Shown here one piece after another: positions 15,938 to 23,122 of a stretch of DNA of 33,832 bases (position 1 is its first letter; each line of letters starts with the position of its first letter). Origin of the DNA: Nocardioides sp. (GTDB taxonomy: Bacteria > Actinomycetota > Actinomycetes > Propionibacteriales > Nocardioidaceae); NCBI RefSeq assembly GCF_016462705.1, contig NZ_JAEMSS010000026.1:1-33832 (forward strand), in the 5' to 3' direction. The notes beneath the pieces are model-generated. The model saw only the letters and a program-made list of their open reading frames with translations. It was not told the DNA's origin and searched no databases. Both the position numbers and the translations under genes were made by a program.

Positions 15938-16306
15938 ATGAGGATCTCGTGGAAGGACCTCGTCGCAACTTTGCTGCTCGCCGCCATCGCGGTGCCCTAC
16001 ATCGGGTACCTCGTGCGCGACGAGATGCCGTTCATCGAGGATCCGCGCGGCATGGCAGCCACTGGTCTGCTGCTGGGCATCGCGGCGTTCCTGGTGATGC
16101 GGCAGGGCGACGCGATCGACCGGATCGGCAAGCTCGAGCTCGCGGCAGCCGGTGTCAGCCTGGCTCTGGGCGTCACAGCCCTGGTCGTGGCCGAGACCGC
16201 CGCGGCGGAAGCGATGCTGGCCGTGTTCATGGGTTCGCTCCTGATCGTGTGGATGCTGGAGCTCACCGACCACGTCGGGGTGCTCCACCACGCGCAGACG
16301 GGCTGA
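15938..16306 (+). CDS. Small four-segment membrane protein of unknown function
   Basis: The 122-residue product has four hydrophobic segments: ATLLLAAIAVPYIGYLV (about 9-25), AATGLLLGIAAFLVM (about 40-54), LAAAGVSLALGVTALVVAET (about 68-87) and AMLAVFMGSLLIVWMLEL (about 91-108). The ATG is supported by a good Shine-Dalgarno GGAAGGAGG 8 nt upstream. It is the first gene after box 1 and ends before a strong hairpin, so it looks like a single-gene unit. A short cytoplasmic RQGDAIDRIGKLE segment separates the second and third segments. I do not recognise a catalytic or transport motif. Confidence 0.8.
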   Translation: MRISWKDLVATLLLAAIAVPYIGYLVRDEMPFIEDPRGMAATGLLLGIAAFLVMRQGDAIDRIGKLELAAAGVSLALGVTALVVAETAAAEAMLAVFMGSLLIVWMLELTDHVGVLHHAQTG

Positions 16307-16321
16307 GCCCTCGCGGCACCC

Positions 16322-16354
16322 GGGGTGTCATCGGGCCTGGCCCGGTGACACCCC
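16322..16354. terminator. Strong hairpin terminator after the small membrane-protein gene
   Basis: 16322-16337 and 16339-16354 are complementary over 16 positions with one G-T pair. Realistically about 13 bp of stem would enclose a 7-nt loop. It lies 15 bases after the membrane-protein stop and before the P-type ATPase gene, so it probably isolates the two. No T-run follows. Confidence 0.75.
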
Positions 16355-16403
16355 TGCATCTCTGCTCGGGGCCCCGACATCCCCTGACGGAGGTCTCGGC
16401 AGG

Positions 16404-19049
16404 GTGGGACCAACGACTCTCCTGCGGCGCCACCGCCGCTGCGATCGTCGTCGTGTGGGCGTCGCGCGAGGAGTCCCGTCGGCTGCGGACGCCGTGGCGC
16501 CTGGCGGGCTCACCTCGACGGAGGCGGCGGAGCGGCTGCGCCGGGACGGGCCGAACCTCCTCCCGGAGCCCAGGCGGGCGTCGTCCCTGCGGCTCCTGGC
16601 CGCCCAGCTCACGCACCTGCTGGCCGTCCTGCTCTGGGTCGCCTCGGGCCTGGCGCTCCTGGCGGGCATGCCCGAGCTGGCGGCGGCCATCCTCGTCATC
16701 ATCGTCCTGAACGGCGGGTTCGCGTTCTGGCAGGAGCACCGGGCCGACCGCTCCGCCCAGCGGCTGCGGGCCCTGCTGCCGTCGGACACGCGGGTCGTCC
16801 GGGACGGCCGCACGGTCGTCGTCCAGGCCGCCGGGCTCGTCGTCGGCGACGTCGTCCTGCTCGAGGCCGGCGACCGGGTGGCCGCGGACCTCTCCGTCGT
16901 GTCGGCGCGCAGCCTCGGGATGGACGAGTCCATGGTCACCGGCGAGAGCGGTTCGGTCCCGCGCCACGAGGGTGATCGGCTGCTCGGGGGGAGCTTCGTG
17001 GTGCAGGGTGACGCGACCTGCCTGGTCGCGGCGACCGGCACGTCGACCACGCTTGCCGGCATCGCCGACCTCGCCGCGTCCGCCGAGCGGCCGCCGAGCC
17101 CGCTGACCCGCCAGCTGGACCGGGTGGTCCGCGTCCTGGCCGTCATCGCCACCGGGACGGGGGTCGGCCTGGGCGCCGTCGCGCTCGGTCTCGGTCTCAC
17201 GGCGACCGAGGCGTTCCTGTTCGGGGTCGGAGTCGCGGTGGCGCTGGTGCCGGAGGGGATGCTGCCCACGGTCACCCTGTCCCTGGCCCGCGGAGCGCAG
17301 AGCATGGCCGCTCGCCAGGCGCTCGTGCGGCGTCTCGACGCCGTCGAGACGCTGGGCGCCACCACGTTCATCTGCACGGACAAGACGGGCACGCTCACGC
17401 AGAACCGGATGAACGTGGTCGAGGTGGTCACGCCCGTCGGCTCGGTCACCGTCGAGGGCAACGGCTACGAGCCGGTCGCCACGGCGGTCGGTCCACGAGC
17501 GGCCCTGGACCGGTCCCGGCAGGCCGCCCTGGCCGCCGTCGCGTGCGTCACCGGTCGCGTCGTCGAGCGGACCGGGGAGCACGAGGGCTGGCAGGCGCTG
17601 GGCGACCCGATGGAGGCGGCCCTGCACTGCTTCGCGCTGCGACTGGGCGCGGAGGTCCCGGACCACGACGACACCCAGCGGCGGCCGTACTCGAGCGACC
17701 GGATGCTCACCTCGGCACTGGACCGGCACGGGGAGGTGTCCGTGCTGGGTGCGCCGGAGAGCGTGCTGCGCCGGTGCTCGGGGTCGAGCGAGGGCGCCGG
17801 CCTCGAGCAGCAGCTCGACCGGCTGACCACGAGCGGACGACGGGTCCTCGCGGTCGCGCGACGTACCTGGACCGGCGAGCCCTCCGCGGAGATGGAGGCC
17901 GGCCTCGAGCTCCTCGGCCTCGTAGCCCTCGAGGACCCGCCACGACCCGACGTGCGCGACGCGCTGGCCGCCTGCCGTGAGGCCGGCATCAGGGTCGCGA
18001 TGATCTCCGGGGACCACCCGCGGACCGCCGAGGCGATCGCCCGCCAGGTCGGGCTCCTGGGCGAGGGCGGCCTGGTCGTCACCGGTGACCAGCTCCCGGC
18101 GGACGACGCCGAGCTGGCGGCGCTCCTGGACCGGGACGACGGCGTCGTCGTGGCCCGGGTCTCCCCGGCGGACAAGTTCCGGATCGCCTCCTCGCTCCGC
18201 GGACGGGGGCACGTGGTCGCGATGACCGGTGACGGGGTCAACGACGCACCGGCCCTGCGGGAGGCGGACGTCGGGATCGCGATGGGCGCCAGCGGGTCCG
18301 ACGTCGCCCGCGAGGCCGCGGACCTGGTCCTCCTCGACGACCACTTCGCGACGATCGTCGCGGCCATCGAGCTCGGGCGGGCCACGTTCCGCAACATCCG
18401 CAGGTTCCTCACCTACCACCTCACCGACAACGTGGCCGAGCTGGCGCCGTTCGCGGTGTGGGCCCTCAGCGGAGGCAACTACCCGCTCGCCATCTCCGTC
18501 CTCCAGGTCCTCGCCCTCGACATCGGGACGGACCTGCTCCCGGCTCTGGCTCTGGGTGCCGAGCCTCCCCGCGACGGCATCATGCACGGCTCGTCGAGAC
18601 GCAGGCTGGTCGACCGTTCCCTGCTCGTCCGGGCGCTCGCCGTCCTCGGGCTCACCGAGGCCGTGCTGGCGCTGGGTGTGTGCACCATCGTGCTGACCTC
18701 CGGCGGCTGGACGTGGGGGGAGACGCCCTCCGCGGAGCTCCTCGCCGTCGCGTCGGGGTCGACCTTCGCCGCTATCGCGGTGGCGCAGATGGCCAACGCG
18801 TTCGCCTGCCGCAGCGCGGTCGTCCCGGCCTGGCGGATGCCGCTGCTCGGCAACCGGCTGGTCCTCGCGGCGGTGGCGGCCGAGCTGGTGCTGCTGGTGG
18901 TGTTCCTGGGCGTCCCGAGCCTGGCCGACCTCCTCGGCGGCAGCTGGCCGGCACCGCTGGGCTGGCTCGCCGCGGGTGCCGGGGCGGCGGTGCTGGTCCT
19001 CGTCGACGGGGCGGCCAAGCGCGCCCGCGCGAAGCACCGGCTCAGGTGA
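16404..19049 (+). CDS. P-type cation-transporting ATPase with type IIC-like ion-site motifs
   Basis: This 881-residue pump has the actuator TGES near residue 179, the phosphorylated Asp326 in DKTGT, and the hinge TGDGVND near 607. Residue numbers assume GTG 16404, which has GGAGG 9 nt upstream; later GTG codons are possible. Membrane helix 4 reads ALVPEGMLPTVTLSLA and helix 6 reads LDIGTDLLPALALGAE with D706, T709 and D710. The D-x-x-T-D pattern plus PEG(M/L)L resemble the Na,K-ATPase class (IIC) rather than SERCA. N-terminal cation-ATPase domain (LTSTEAAERLRRDGPNLLPEP) is present. No soft-metal CPC motif. The transported ion is unknown. Its end overlaps the convergent sulP gene by 8 bases. 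Confidence 0.93.
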   Translation: MGPTTLLRRHRRCDRRRVGVARGVPSAADAVAPGGLTSTEAAERLRRDGPNLLPEPRRASSLRLLAAQLTHLLAVLLWVASGLALLAGMPELAAAILVIIVLNGGFAFWQEHRADRSAQRLRALLPSDTRVVRDGRTVVVQAAGLVVGDVVLLEAGDRVAADLSVVSARSLGMDESMVTGESGSVPRHEGDRLLGGSFVVQGDATCLVAATGTSTTLAGIADLAASAERPPSPLTRQLDRVVRVLAVIATGTGVGLGAVALGLGLTATEAFLFGVGVAVALVPEGMLPTVTLSLARGAQSMAARQALVRRLDAVETLGATTFICTDKTGTLTQNRMNVVEVVTPVGSVTVEGNGYEPVATAVGPRAALDRSRQAALAAVACVTGRVVERTGEHEGWQALGDPMEAALHCFALRLGAEVPDHDDTQRRPYSSDRMLTSALDRHGEVSVLGAPESVLRRCSGSSEGAGLEQQLDRLTTSGRRVLAVARRTWTGEPSAEMEAGLELLGLVALEDPPRPDVRDALAACREAGIRVAMISGDHPRTAEAIARQVGLLGEGGLVVTGDQLPADDAELAALLDRDDGVVVARVSPADKFRIASSLRGRGHVVAMTGDGVNDAPALREADVGIAMGASGSDVAREAADLVLLDDHFATIVAAIELGRATFRNIRRFLTYHLTDNVAELAPFAVWALSGGNYPLAISVLQVLALDIGTDLLPALALGAEPPRDGIMHGSSRRRLVDRSLLVRALAVLGLTEAVLALGVCTIVLTSGGWTWGETPSAELLAVASGSTFAAIAVAQMANAFACRSAVVPAWRMPLLGNRLVLAAVAAELVLLVVFLGVPSLADLLGGSWPAPLGWLAAGAGAAVLVLVDGAAKRARAKHRLR

Positions 19050-20727
19050 CCGGCGCCGGCTCGTGCTCGATGCGCGCCGCGTGGACGCGCGCGTGCGCGA
19101 TCGCCTCGGGTGTGGTGTCGAACAGGTGGCGCTCGTGGGCGAGCCGGCCGTAGACGCCCAGCTCGCGGAGCACCTGCTCGTGGTGCTGCTGGACGCCGGA
19201 CAGCAGGACCGTGACGTGACGGTGCTCGAGGCGGCTGATCGTGTCGGCGAGGACATGGGCGCCGGTGGCGTCGATGGCCGTGACCCGGGACATCCTCAGG
19301 ATCACCACCCGTACCCGGGTCACGTCGGTGAGCTCGAGCAGGAAGTCGTGGGCCGCGGCGAAGAACAGCGGCCCGTCGAGACGGTAGGCGACGATGTGCT
19401 CGTCCAGGAGGGACCGCTCCTCGTCGCCGTGGTCAGCCTCGTCCAGGGGCATCTCCTCCAGCCGCGCCGAACGAGCCGCCTCCCGGAGCGCGAAGAAGCC
19501 CGCGACCACCAACCCGACGAGGACCGCCGTCACCAGGTCGACGACGATCGTCGCAGCGGCGGTGACGGCCAGGACGACGGCGTCGCCGCGCGTCGAGCGG
19601 AGGAGCGCCGCCAGGCTGGACACCCGGACCATCTGCACGGCGGTGGCGACGAGGACCCCGGCCAGCGCGGCCCGCGGGATGTCCCCGACCCATCGGGCGG
19701 CCACCAGCACCACGGCCAGGAGCAGCACCGCGTGGGTCAGGGCGGCCAACCTCGACGCCGCCCCGGACCGGACGTTGACCGCGGTCCGGGCGATCGCCGC
19801 GGTGGCCGGGATCCCGCCGAAGAGGGGCGCGGCCAGGTTGGCCAGGCCCTGCCCGACGAGCTCGCGGTCGGAGTCGTGACGCTGACCGACGCTCATGCCG
19901 TCGGCGACGGTGGCCGAGAGCAGGCTCTCCAGGGCCGCGAGCGCGGCGACGGCGACGGCCGGCAGGAGCAGGGCGTCGAGGTCTGCCCAGGGCACGTCGG
20001 GGAGCGAGGGGCCCGGCAGGCTGGCCGGGATGTGGCCGATGGTCGCCGCGTCCCAGTCGAACGCCGAGGTCGCCAGGGTCGCGAGGACCACGGCGGCGAG
20101 GGACCCGGGCAGCAGGGGCACGACCCGGGCGGACAGCAGGACCACGACGACGACCCCTGCGGCGATCCCGAGGGGCACCCAGTGGGGATCGTCCGCCCAG
20201 GCCCGCGCGGCGCGGGCGGCGAGGACCAGCACCCGCTCCGCGTGCACGTCCGTCCCGAGGGCGGCGGGCACCTGCTGCAGCGCGATGATGGCCGCGATGC
20301 CGACCGTGAAGCCCTCCACGACCGGGACCGGCACGTAGCGGATGAACCGGCCGGCACCCGCAGCGCCCAGCCCGACGAGGATCAGCCCGGCCAGCAGCCC
20401 GACGACGAGCACCCCGTCGGGCCCGTGGGTCGCGATGATGGGGACCAGGACCACCGTCATCGCTCCGGTGGGACCGCTGACCTGGACCCGGCTCCCGCCG
20501 AAGACCGCAGCCACCGCACCGGCGACGATCGCCGTGACCAGCCCGGCGGCCGCCCCCATGCCCGAGCTGACCCCGAAGCCGAGGGCGAGCGGCAGGGCGA
20601 CCAGACCGACCATGAGGCCGGCGGTCAGGTCGCGGGCCGGCCGGGCCGCCGTCCAGTCCGAGCGCCGCGGCAGCAGCCTGCCGGTCCGGGCCAGTGCGGC
20701 GCCGGCGGCCTGGGCGGCTGCGCTCAC
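19042..20727 (-). CDS. SulP-family anion transporter with STAS domain
   Basis: SulP carriers move sulfate, bicarbonate or related anions. The protein (561 residues from GTG 20727, which overlaps the arsR stop as GTGA) begins with the family's DLTAGLMVGLVALPLALGFGVSSGMG motif and has about 10-12 membrane segments, including GPTGAMTVVLVPII and the conserved GGIPATAAIARTAVNVRSGA. A C-terminal STAS domain starts near residue 430 (IVAYRLDGPLFFAAAHDFLLEL) and includes LRMSRVTAIDATGAHVLAD. The tail ends with a variable stretch. Co-transcription with an ArsR-type regulator suggests repressor control. Sulfate versus bicarbonate cannot be decided by sequence reading. Confidence 0.93.
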   Translation of the reverse strand: MSAAAQAAGAALARTGRLLPRRSDWTAARPARDLTAGLMVGLVALPLALGFGVSSGMGAAAGLVTAIVAGAVAAVFGGSRVQVSGPTGAMTVVLVPIIATHGPDGVLVVGLLAGLILVGLGAAGAGRFIRYVPVPVVEGFTVGIAAIIALQQVPAALGTDVHAERVLVLAARAARAWADDPHWVPLGIAAGVVVVVLLSARVVPLLPGSLAAVVLATLATSAFDWDAATIGHIPASLPGPSLPDVPWADLDALLLPAVAVAALAALESLLSATVADGMSVGQRHDSDRELVGQGLANLAAPLFGGIPATAAIARTAVNVRSGAASRLAALTHAVLLLAVVLVAARWVGDIPRAALAGVLVATAVQMVRVSSLAALLRSTRGDAVVLAVTAAATIVVDLVTAVLVGLVVAGFFALREAARSARLEEMPLDEADHGDEERSLLDEHIVAYRLDGPLFFAAAHDFLLELTDVTRVRVVILRMSRVTAIDATGAHVLADTISRLEHRHVTVLLSGVQQHHEQVLRELGVYGRLAHERHLFDTTPEAIAHARVHAARIEHEPAPVT

Positions 20728-21059
20728 GGGAGGGCGTCGGTCGTCAGCTCGGCCCCGAGCTCGCCCTTCACGGCGATCATCCCGGACAGGATCTTCCGGG
20801 CGACCAGGAGCAGGTCCCGGACCTCGGGGACGCTGACCGAGTAGACGACCTCGCTGCCGAGCCGGTGCGAGACCACCATCGACGTACGGCGGAGCACCGC
20901 GAGCTGCTGGGACAGGTTGCTCGGCTCGATGTCGATCCGCTCGAGGAGCTCGTGCACCGCGTGGTCGCGTTCGGACAGCAGCTCGAGGATCCGGATGCGC
21001 GCCGGGTGGCCGAGGGTCTTGAAGAGCTCGGCCTTGGCTTGGTAGAGGGGGACGCTCAT
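20724..21059 (-). CDS. ArsR-family transcriptional repressor
   Basis: The product is 111 residues from ATG 21059. It has the ArsR/SmtB winged helix: AELFKTLGHPARIRILELLSERDHAVHELLERIDIEPSNLSQQLAVLRRTSMVVSHRLGSEVVYSV, here with recognition helix SNLSQQLAVLRRTSMV. The ELCVCDL-type metal site is replaced by ELLERID, and there is no cysteine in the protein, so classical metal sensing through Cys is unlikely. The frame is open 12 residues further up, but those codons lie inside the operator region, and a TAGTCT hexamer ends 8 nt before the chosen ATG. It shares an operon with sulP. Confidence 0.92.
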   Translation of the reverse strand: MSVPLYQAKAELFKTLGHPARIRILELLSERDHAVHELLERIDIEPSNLSQQLAVLRRTSMVVSHRLGSEVVYSVSVPEVRDLLLVARKILSGMIAVKGELGAELTTDALP

Positions 21060-21063
21060 TGAG

Positions 21064-21106
21064 TTGAAGACTACACCACTTGCAAACATCTTCAAGTCGT
21101 GGTGTA
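21064..21106. promoter_or_regulatory. Interleaved dyads in the arsR / PEP carboxykinase divergent promoter
   Basis: Two perfect inverted repeats overlap: TACACCAC (21072-21079) with GTGGTGTA (21099-21106), and TTGAAGA (21064-21070) with TCTTCAA (21089-21095). On the minus strand TAGTCT (21073-21068) is a likely -10 ending 8 nt before the arsR ATG. On the plus strand TACCGT (21105-21110) is a possible -10 for the carboxykinase. ArsR-type repressors bind such spaced dyads. Confidence 0.65.
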
Positions 21107-21163
21107 CCGTCGGCGACGACGACCGCGAGCGACCTGACCGCGAACGACCTCGACAGGCAAGGG

Positions 21164-23011
21164 ATGACGATGACTGACGTGCGCACGGTGCTGGACGAGG
21201 CGGGGCTGACGAACCCGCGGGTGCAGGACTACGTCGCCCACTGGGCCGAGCTCACCGGAGCAGACCGCGTCGAGGTCGTCACCGCCGCCGACGACGCCCG
21301 GCTCGTCCAGGAGGCGCTCGACGCGGGCGAGCTGCTGCCCGCGGGCCGGGGGCGCTACTACTCCCGCAGCCACTCCAAGGACACGGCGCGCTCGGAGGAG
21401 CGGACCATCGTGGCGACCAGCCGGCCCGAGGACCGCGGCCTCTACAACAACTGGCGCCCGGCCGCCGAGATCACCCCGGTGGTCACGGAGCGGATGCGCG
21501 GTGCCTCGGCCGGCAAGACGATGTACGTGATCCCCTACCTGATGGCCCCGCCCGGCAACGTGCTCTCGCCGTGGGCGACCGGCGTCGAGCTGACCGACGC
21601 CCGCACCGTCGTGCTGCACATGATCCGGATGTCTCGCGTCGGCGTCGAGCACCTCCAGGACCTCGAGGACCCCGACTCCTTCGTCCGGGCGGTGCACGTG
21701 ACCGGCGACCTCGACTCCCTCGGCCACGGCACCCCCGACGACCAGCGCTGCTTCGTCACGGTCGCGGACGAGCGGACGATCCTGCACTACGGGTCGTCGT
21801 ACGGCGGCAACGCCCTGCTCGGCAAGATCGCCCACGGACTGCGTCAGGCGGCGTACGACGGCTGGGTGACCGACACCTTCCTCGGCGAGCAGTACATGCT
21901 GATCGGCATCCACGACAAGGAGACCGGCAAGACGTCCCACATCTGCGGCGGGTTCCCGAGCGCATCGGGCAAGACCAACCTGGCGATGATGCTCGCGCCG
22001 GACGCGCTGGGCGACCGCTACCACGTCTCGTTCTACGGCGACGACATCGCGTGGCTGTGGGTCGACAAGACCGACGGCCGGCTCTACGGCATGAACCCGG
22101 AGTTCGGCGTCTTCGGCGTCGCCAAGGACACCAACGAGGGCACCAACCCGACCGCCCTCCACTCCGTCGACGAGGGGAGCGGGGCGATCTTCACCAACGT
22201 CGCCTACAACCCGGACACGCAGGAGGTCTGGTGGGAGGGGCGCACGCCCGAACCGCCGGCCGACACGGCCGGCTGGCTGGACTGGAAGGGCGAGCCGATC
22301 GCCGACCGCGAACCCGGGGACACCAGCCCGTGGGCGCACCCCAACAGCCGGTTCACCACCACCCTCGACAACGTCCCCAACATCGCCCCCGACTACAACA
22401 GCCCCCGGGGCGTCCCGATCGACGCCATCATCTTCGGCGGGCGCACCCGGGACCGCGAGCCGCTCATCCGCGCGATCACCGACCTCGCCGAGGGTGTCTA
22501 CGACGGTCTCACCCTGGGGGCGGAGGCCACCTCCGCCGCCGAGGGCGTCGAGGGGATGCTCCGCTACGACCCGATGTCCAACCGGCCGTTCATGGCGTAC
22601 GGCGAGGGCGACTACGCCGCGCACTACCTCAAGATCGTCGGAGCGGCCACCGACCAGCCGATCTTCGCCCACGTCAACTGGTTCCAGCGGGACCCGGAGG
22701 ACGGCCACTTCCTGTGGCCGGGCTACCGGGACAACCTGCGGCCGTTGCTGTGGCTGCTGCAGCTGCGCAACGGCGAGGTGAAGGGCCGGCAGACGCCGGT
22801 GGGCATCCTCCCGACGGAGGACGAGCTCAACCTCGAGGGTGTCGACATCACGCCCGAGGACCTCGAGACGATCCTGTCGATCGACGTCGCGCGCTGGCGC
22901 GAGGAGATGGGCTTCCGTCAGGCGCACCTCGAGGAGCTCCCCAACCTGCCCGAGGAGATCTGGGAGGCCCACCGCCGGGTGGCGAAGGCGCTGGAGGATC
23001 ACAGCGGCTGA
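21164..23011 (+). CDS. pckG: GTP-type phosphoenolpyruvate carboxykinase, sequence-variant form
   Basis: PckG interconverts oxaloacetate and phosphoenolpyruvate with GTP. The length (615 residues from ATG 21164, or 613 from 21170, which has AAGGG at better spacing) fits the family. Family segments are YGGNALLGKIAHGLRQA, FPSASGKTNLAMM, FYGDDIAWLWVD, MNPEFGVFGVAKDTNEGTNP, PIDAIIFGGRTRDREPLI and HVNWFQRDPEDGHFLWPGY. In classical enzymes the P-loop reads FPSACGKT; here the cysteine is Ser268. The helix usually reading LLGKKC(F/Y)ALR is LLGKIAHGLR, and the Phe-loop region (FLWPGFGEN) is altered to FLWPGYRDN. It may be a diverged paralogue with different kinetics. It is divergent from arsR-sulP. Confidence 0.9.
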   Translation: MTMTDVRTVLDEAGLTNPRVQDYVAHWAELTGADRVEVVTAADDARLVQEALDAGELLPAGRGRYYSRSHSKDTARSEERTIVATSRPEDRGLYNNWRPAAEITPVVTERMRGASAGKTMYVIPYLMAPPGNVLSPWATGVELTDARTVVLHMIRMSRVGVEHLQDLEDPDSFVRAVHVTGDLDSLGHGTPDDQRCFVTVADERTILHYGSSYGGNALLGKIAHGLRQAAYDGWVTDTFLGEQYMLIGIHDKETGKTSHICGGFPSASGKTNLAMMLAPDALGDRYHVSFYGDDIAWLWVDKTDGRLYGMNPEFGVFGVAKDTNEGTNPTALHSVDEGSGAIFTNVAYNPDTQEVWWEGRTPEPPADTAGWLDWKGEPIADREPGDTSPWAHPNSRFTTTLDNVPNIAPDYNSPRGVPIDAIIFGGRTRDREPLIRAITDLAEGVYDGLTLGAEATSAAEGVEGMLRYDPMSNRPFMAYGEGDYAAHYLKIVGAATDQPIFAHVNWFQRDPEDGHFLWPGYRDNLRPLLWLLQLRNGEVKGRQTPVGILPTEDELNLEGVDITPEDLETILSIDVARWREEMGFRQAHLEELPNLPEEIWEAHRRVAKALEDHSG

Positions 23012-23122
23012 CCCGGGGCGGCCGAAGGTCAGCCCGAGACGGGACCTCGACCTCTGCCGGCTGCGCCCCGGCGCGGCTGATGCTGGACGGGCCAGTTCCC
23101 GGCGAGGCACGAGGTGGAGACG

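Noticed and set aside
16366..16377. Perfect 12-bp palindrome TCGGGGCCCCGA upstream of the first P-type ATPase
   Set aside because: Such short GC palindromes are frequent by chance here, it does not align with the four boxes (spacing between half-sites is lacking), and nothing else supports a site.
16263..19256. A long minus-strand open frame of 997 codons opposite the first P-type ATPase
   Set aside because: It is a GC-bias shadow: low-complexity Arg/Gly/Ala/Asp-rich translation, no domain motif, and the plus strand encodes a complete ATPase.
23040..23052. GGGACCTCGACCT before the beta-CASP gene as a fifth DosR-like box
   Set aside because: Only the left half matches; the right half lacks GGNCCY, so it was not counted.
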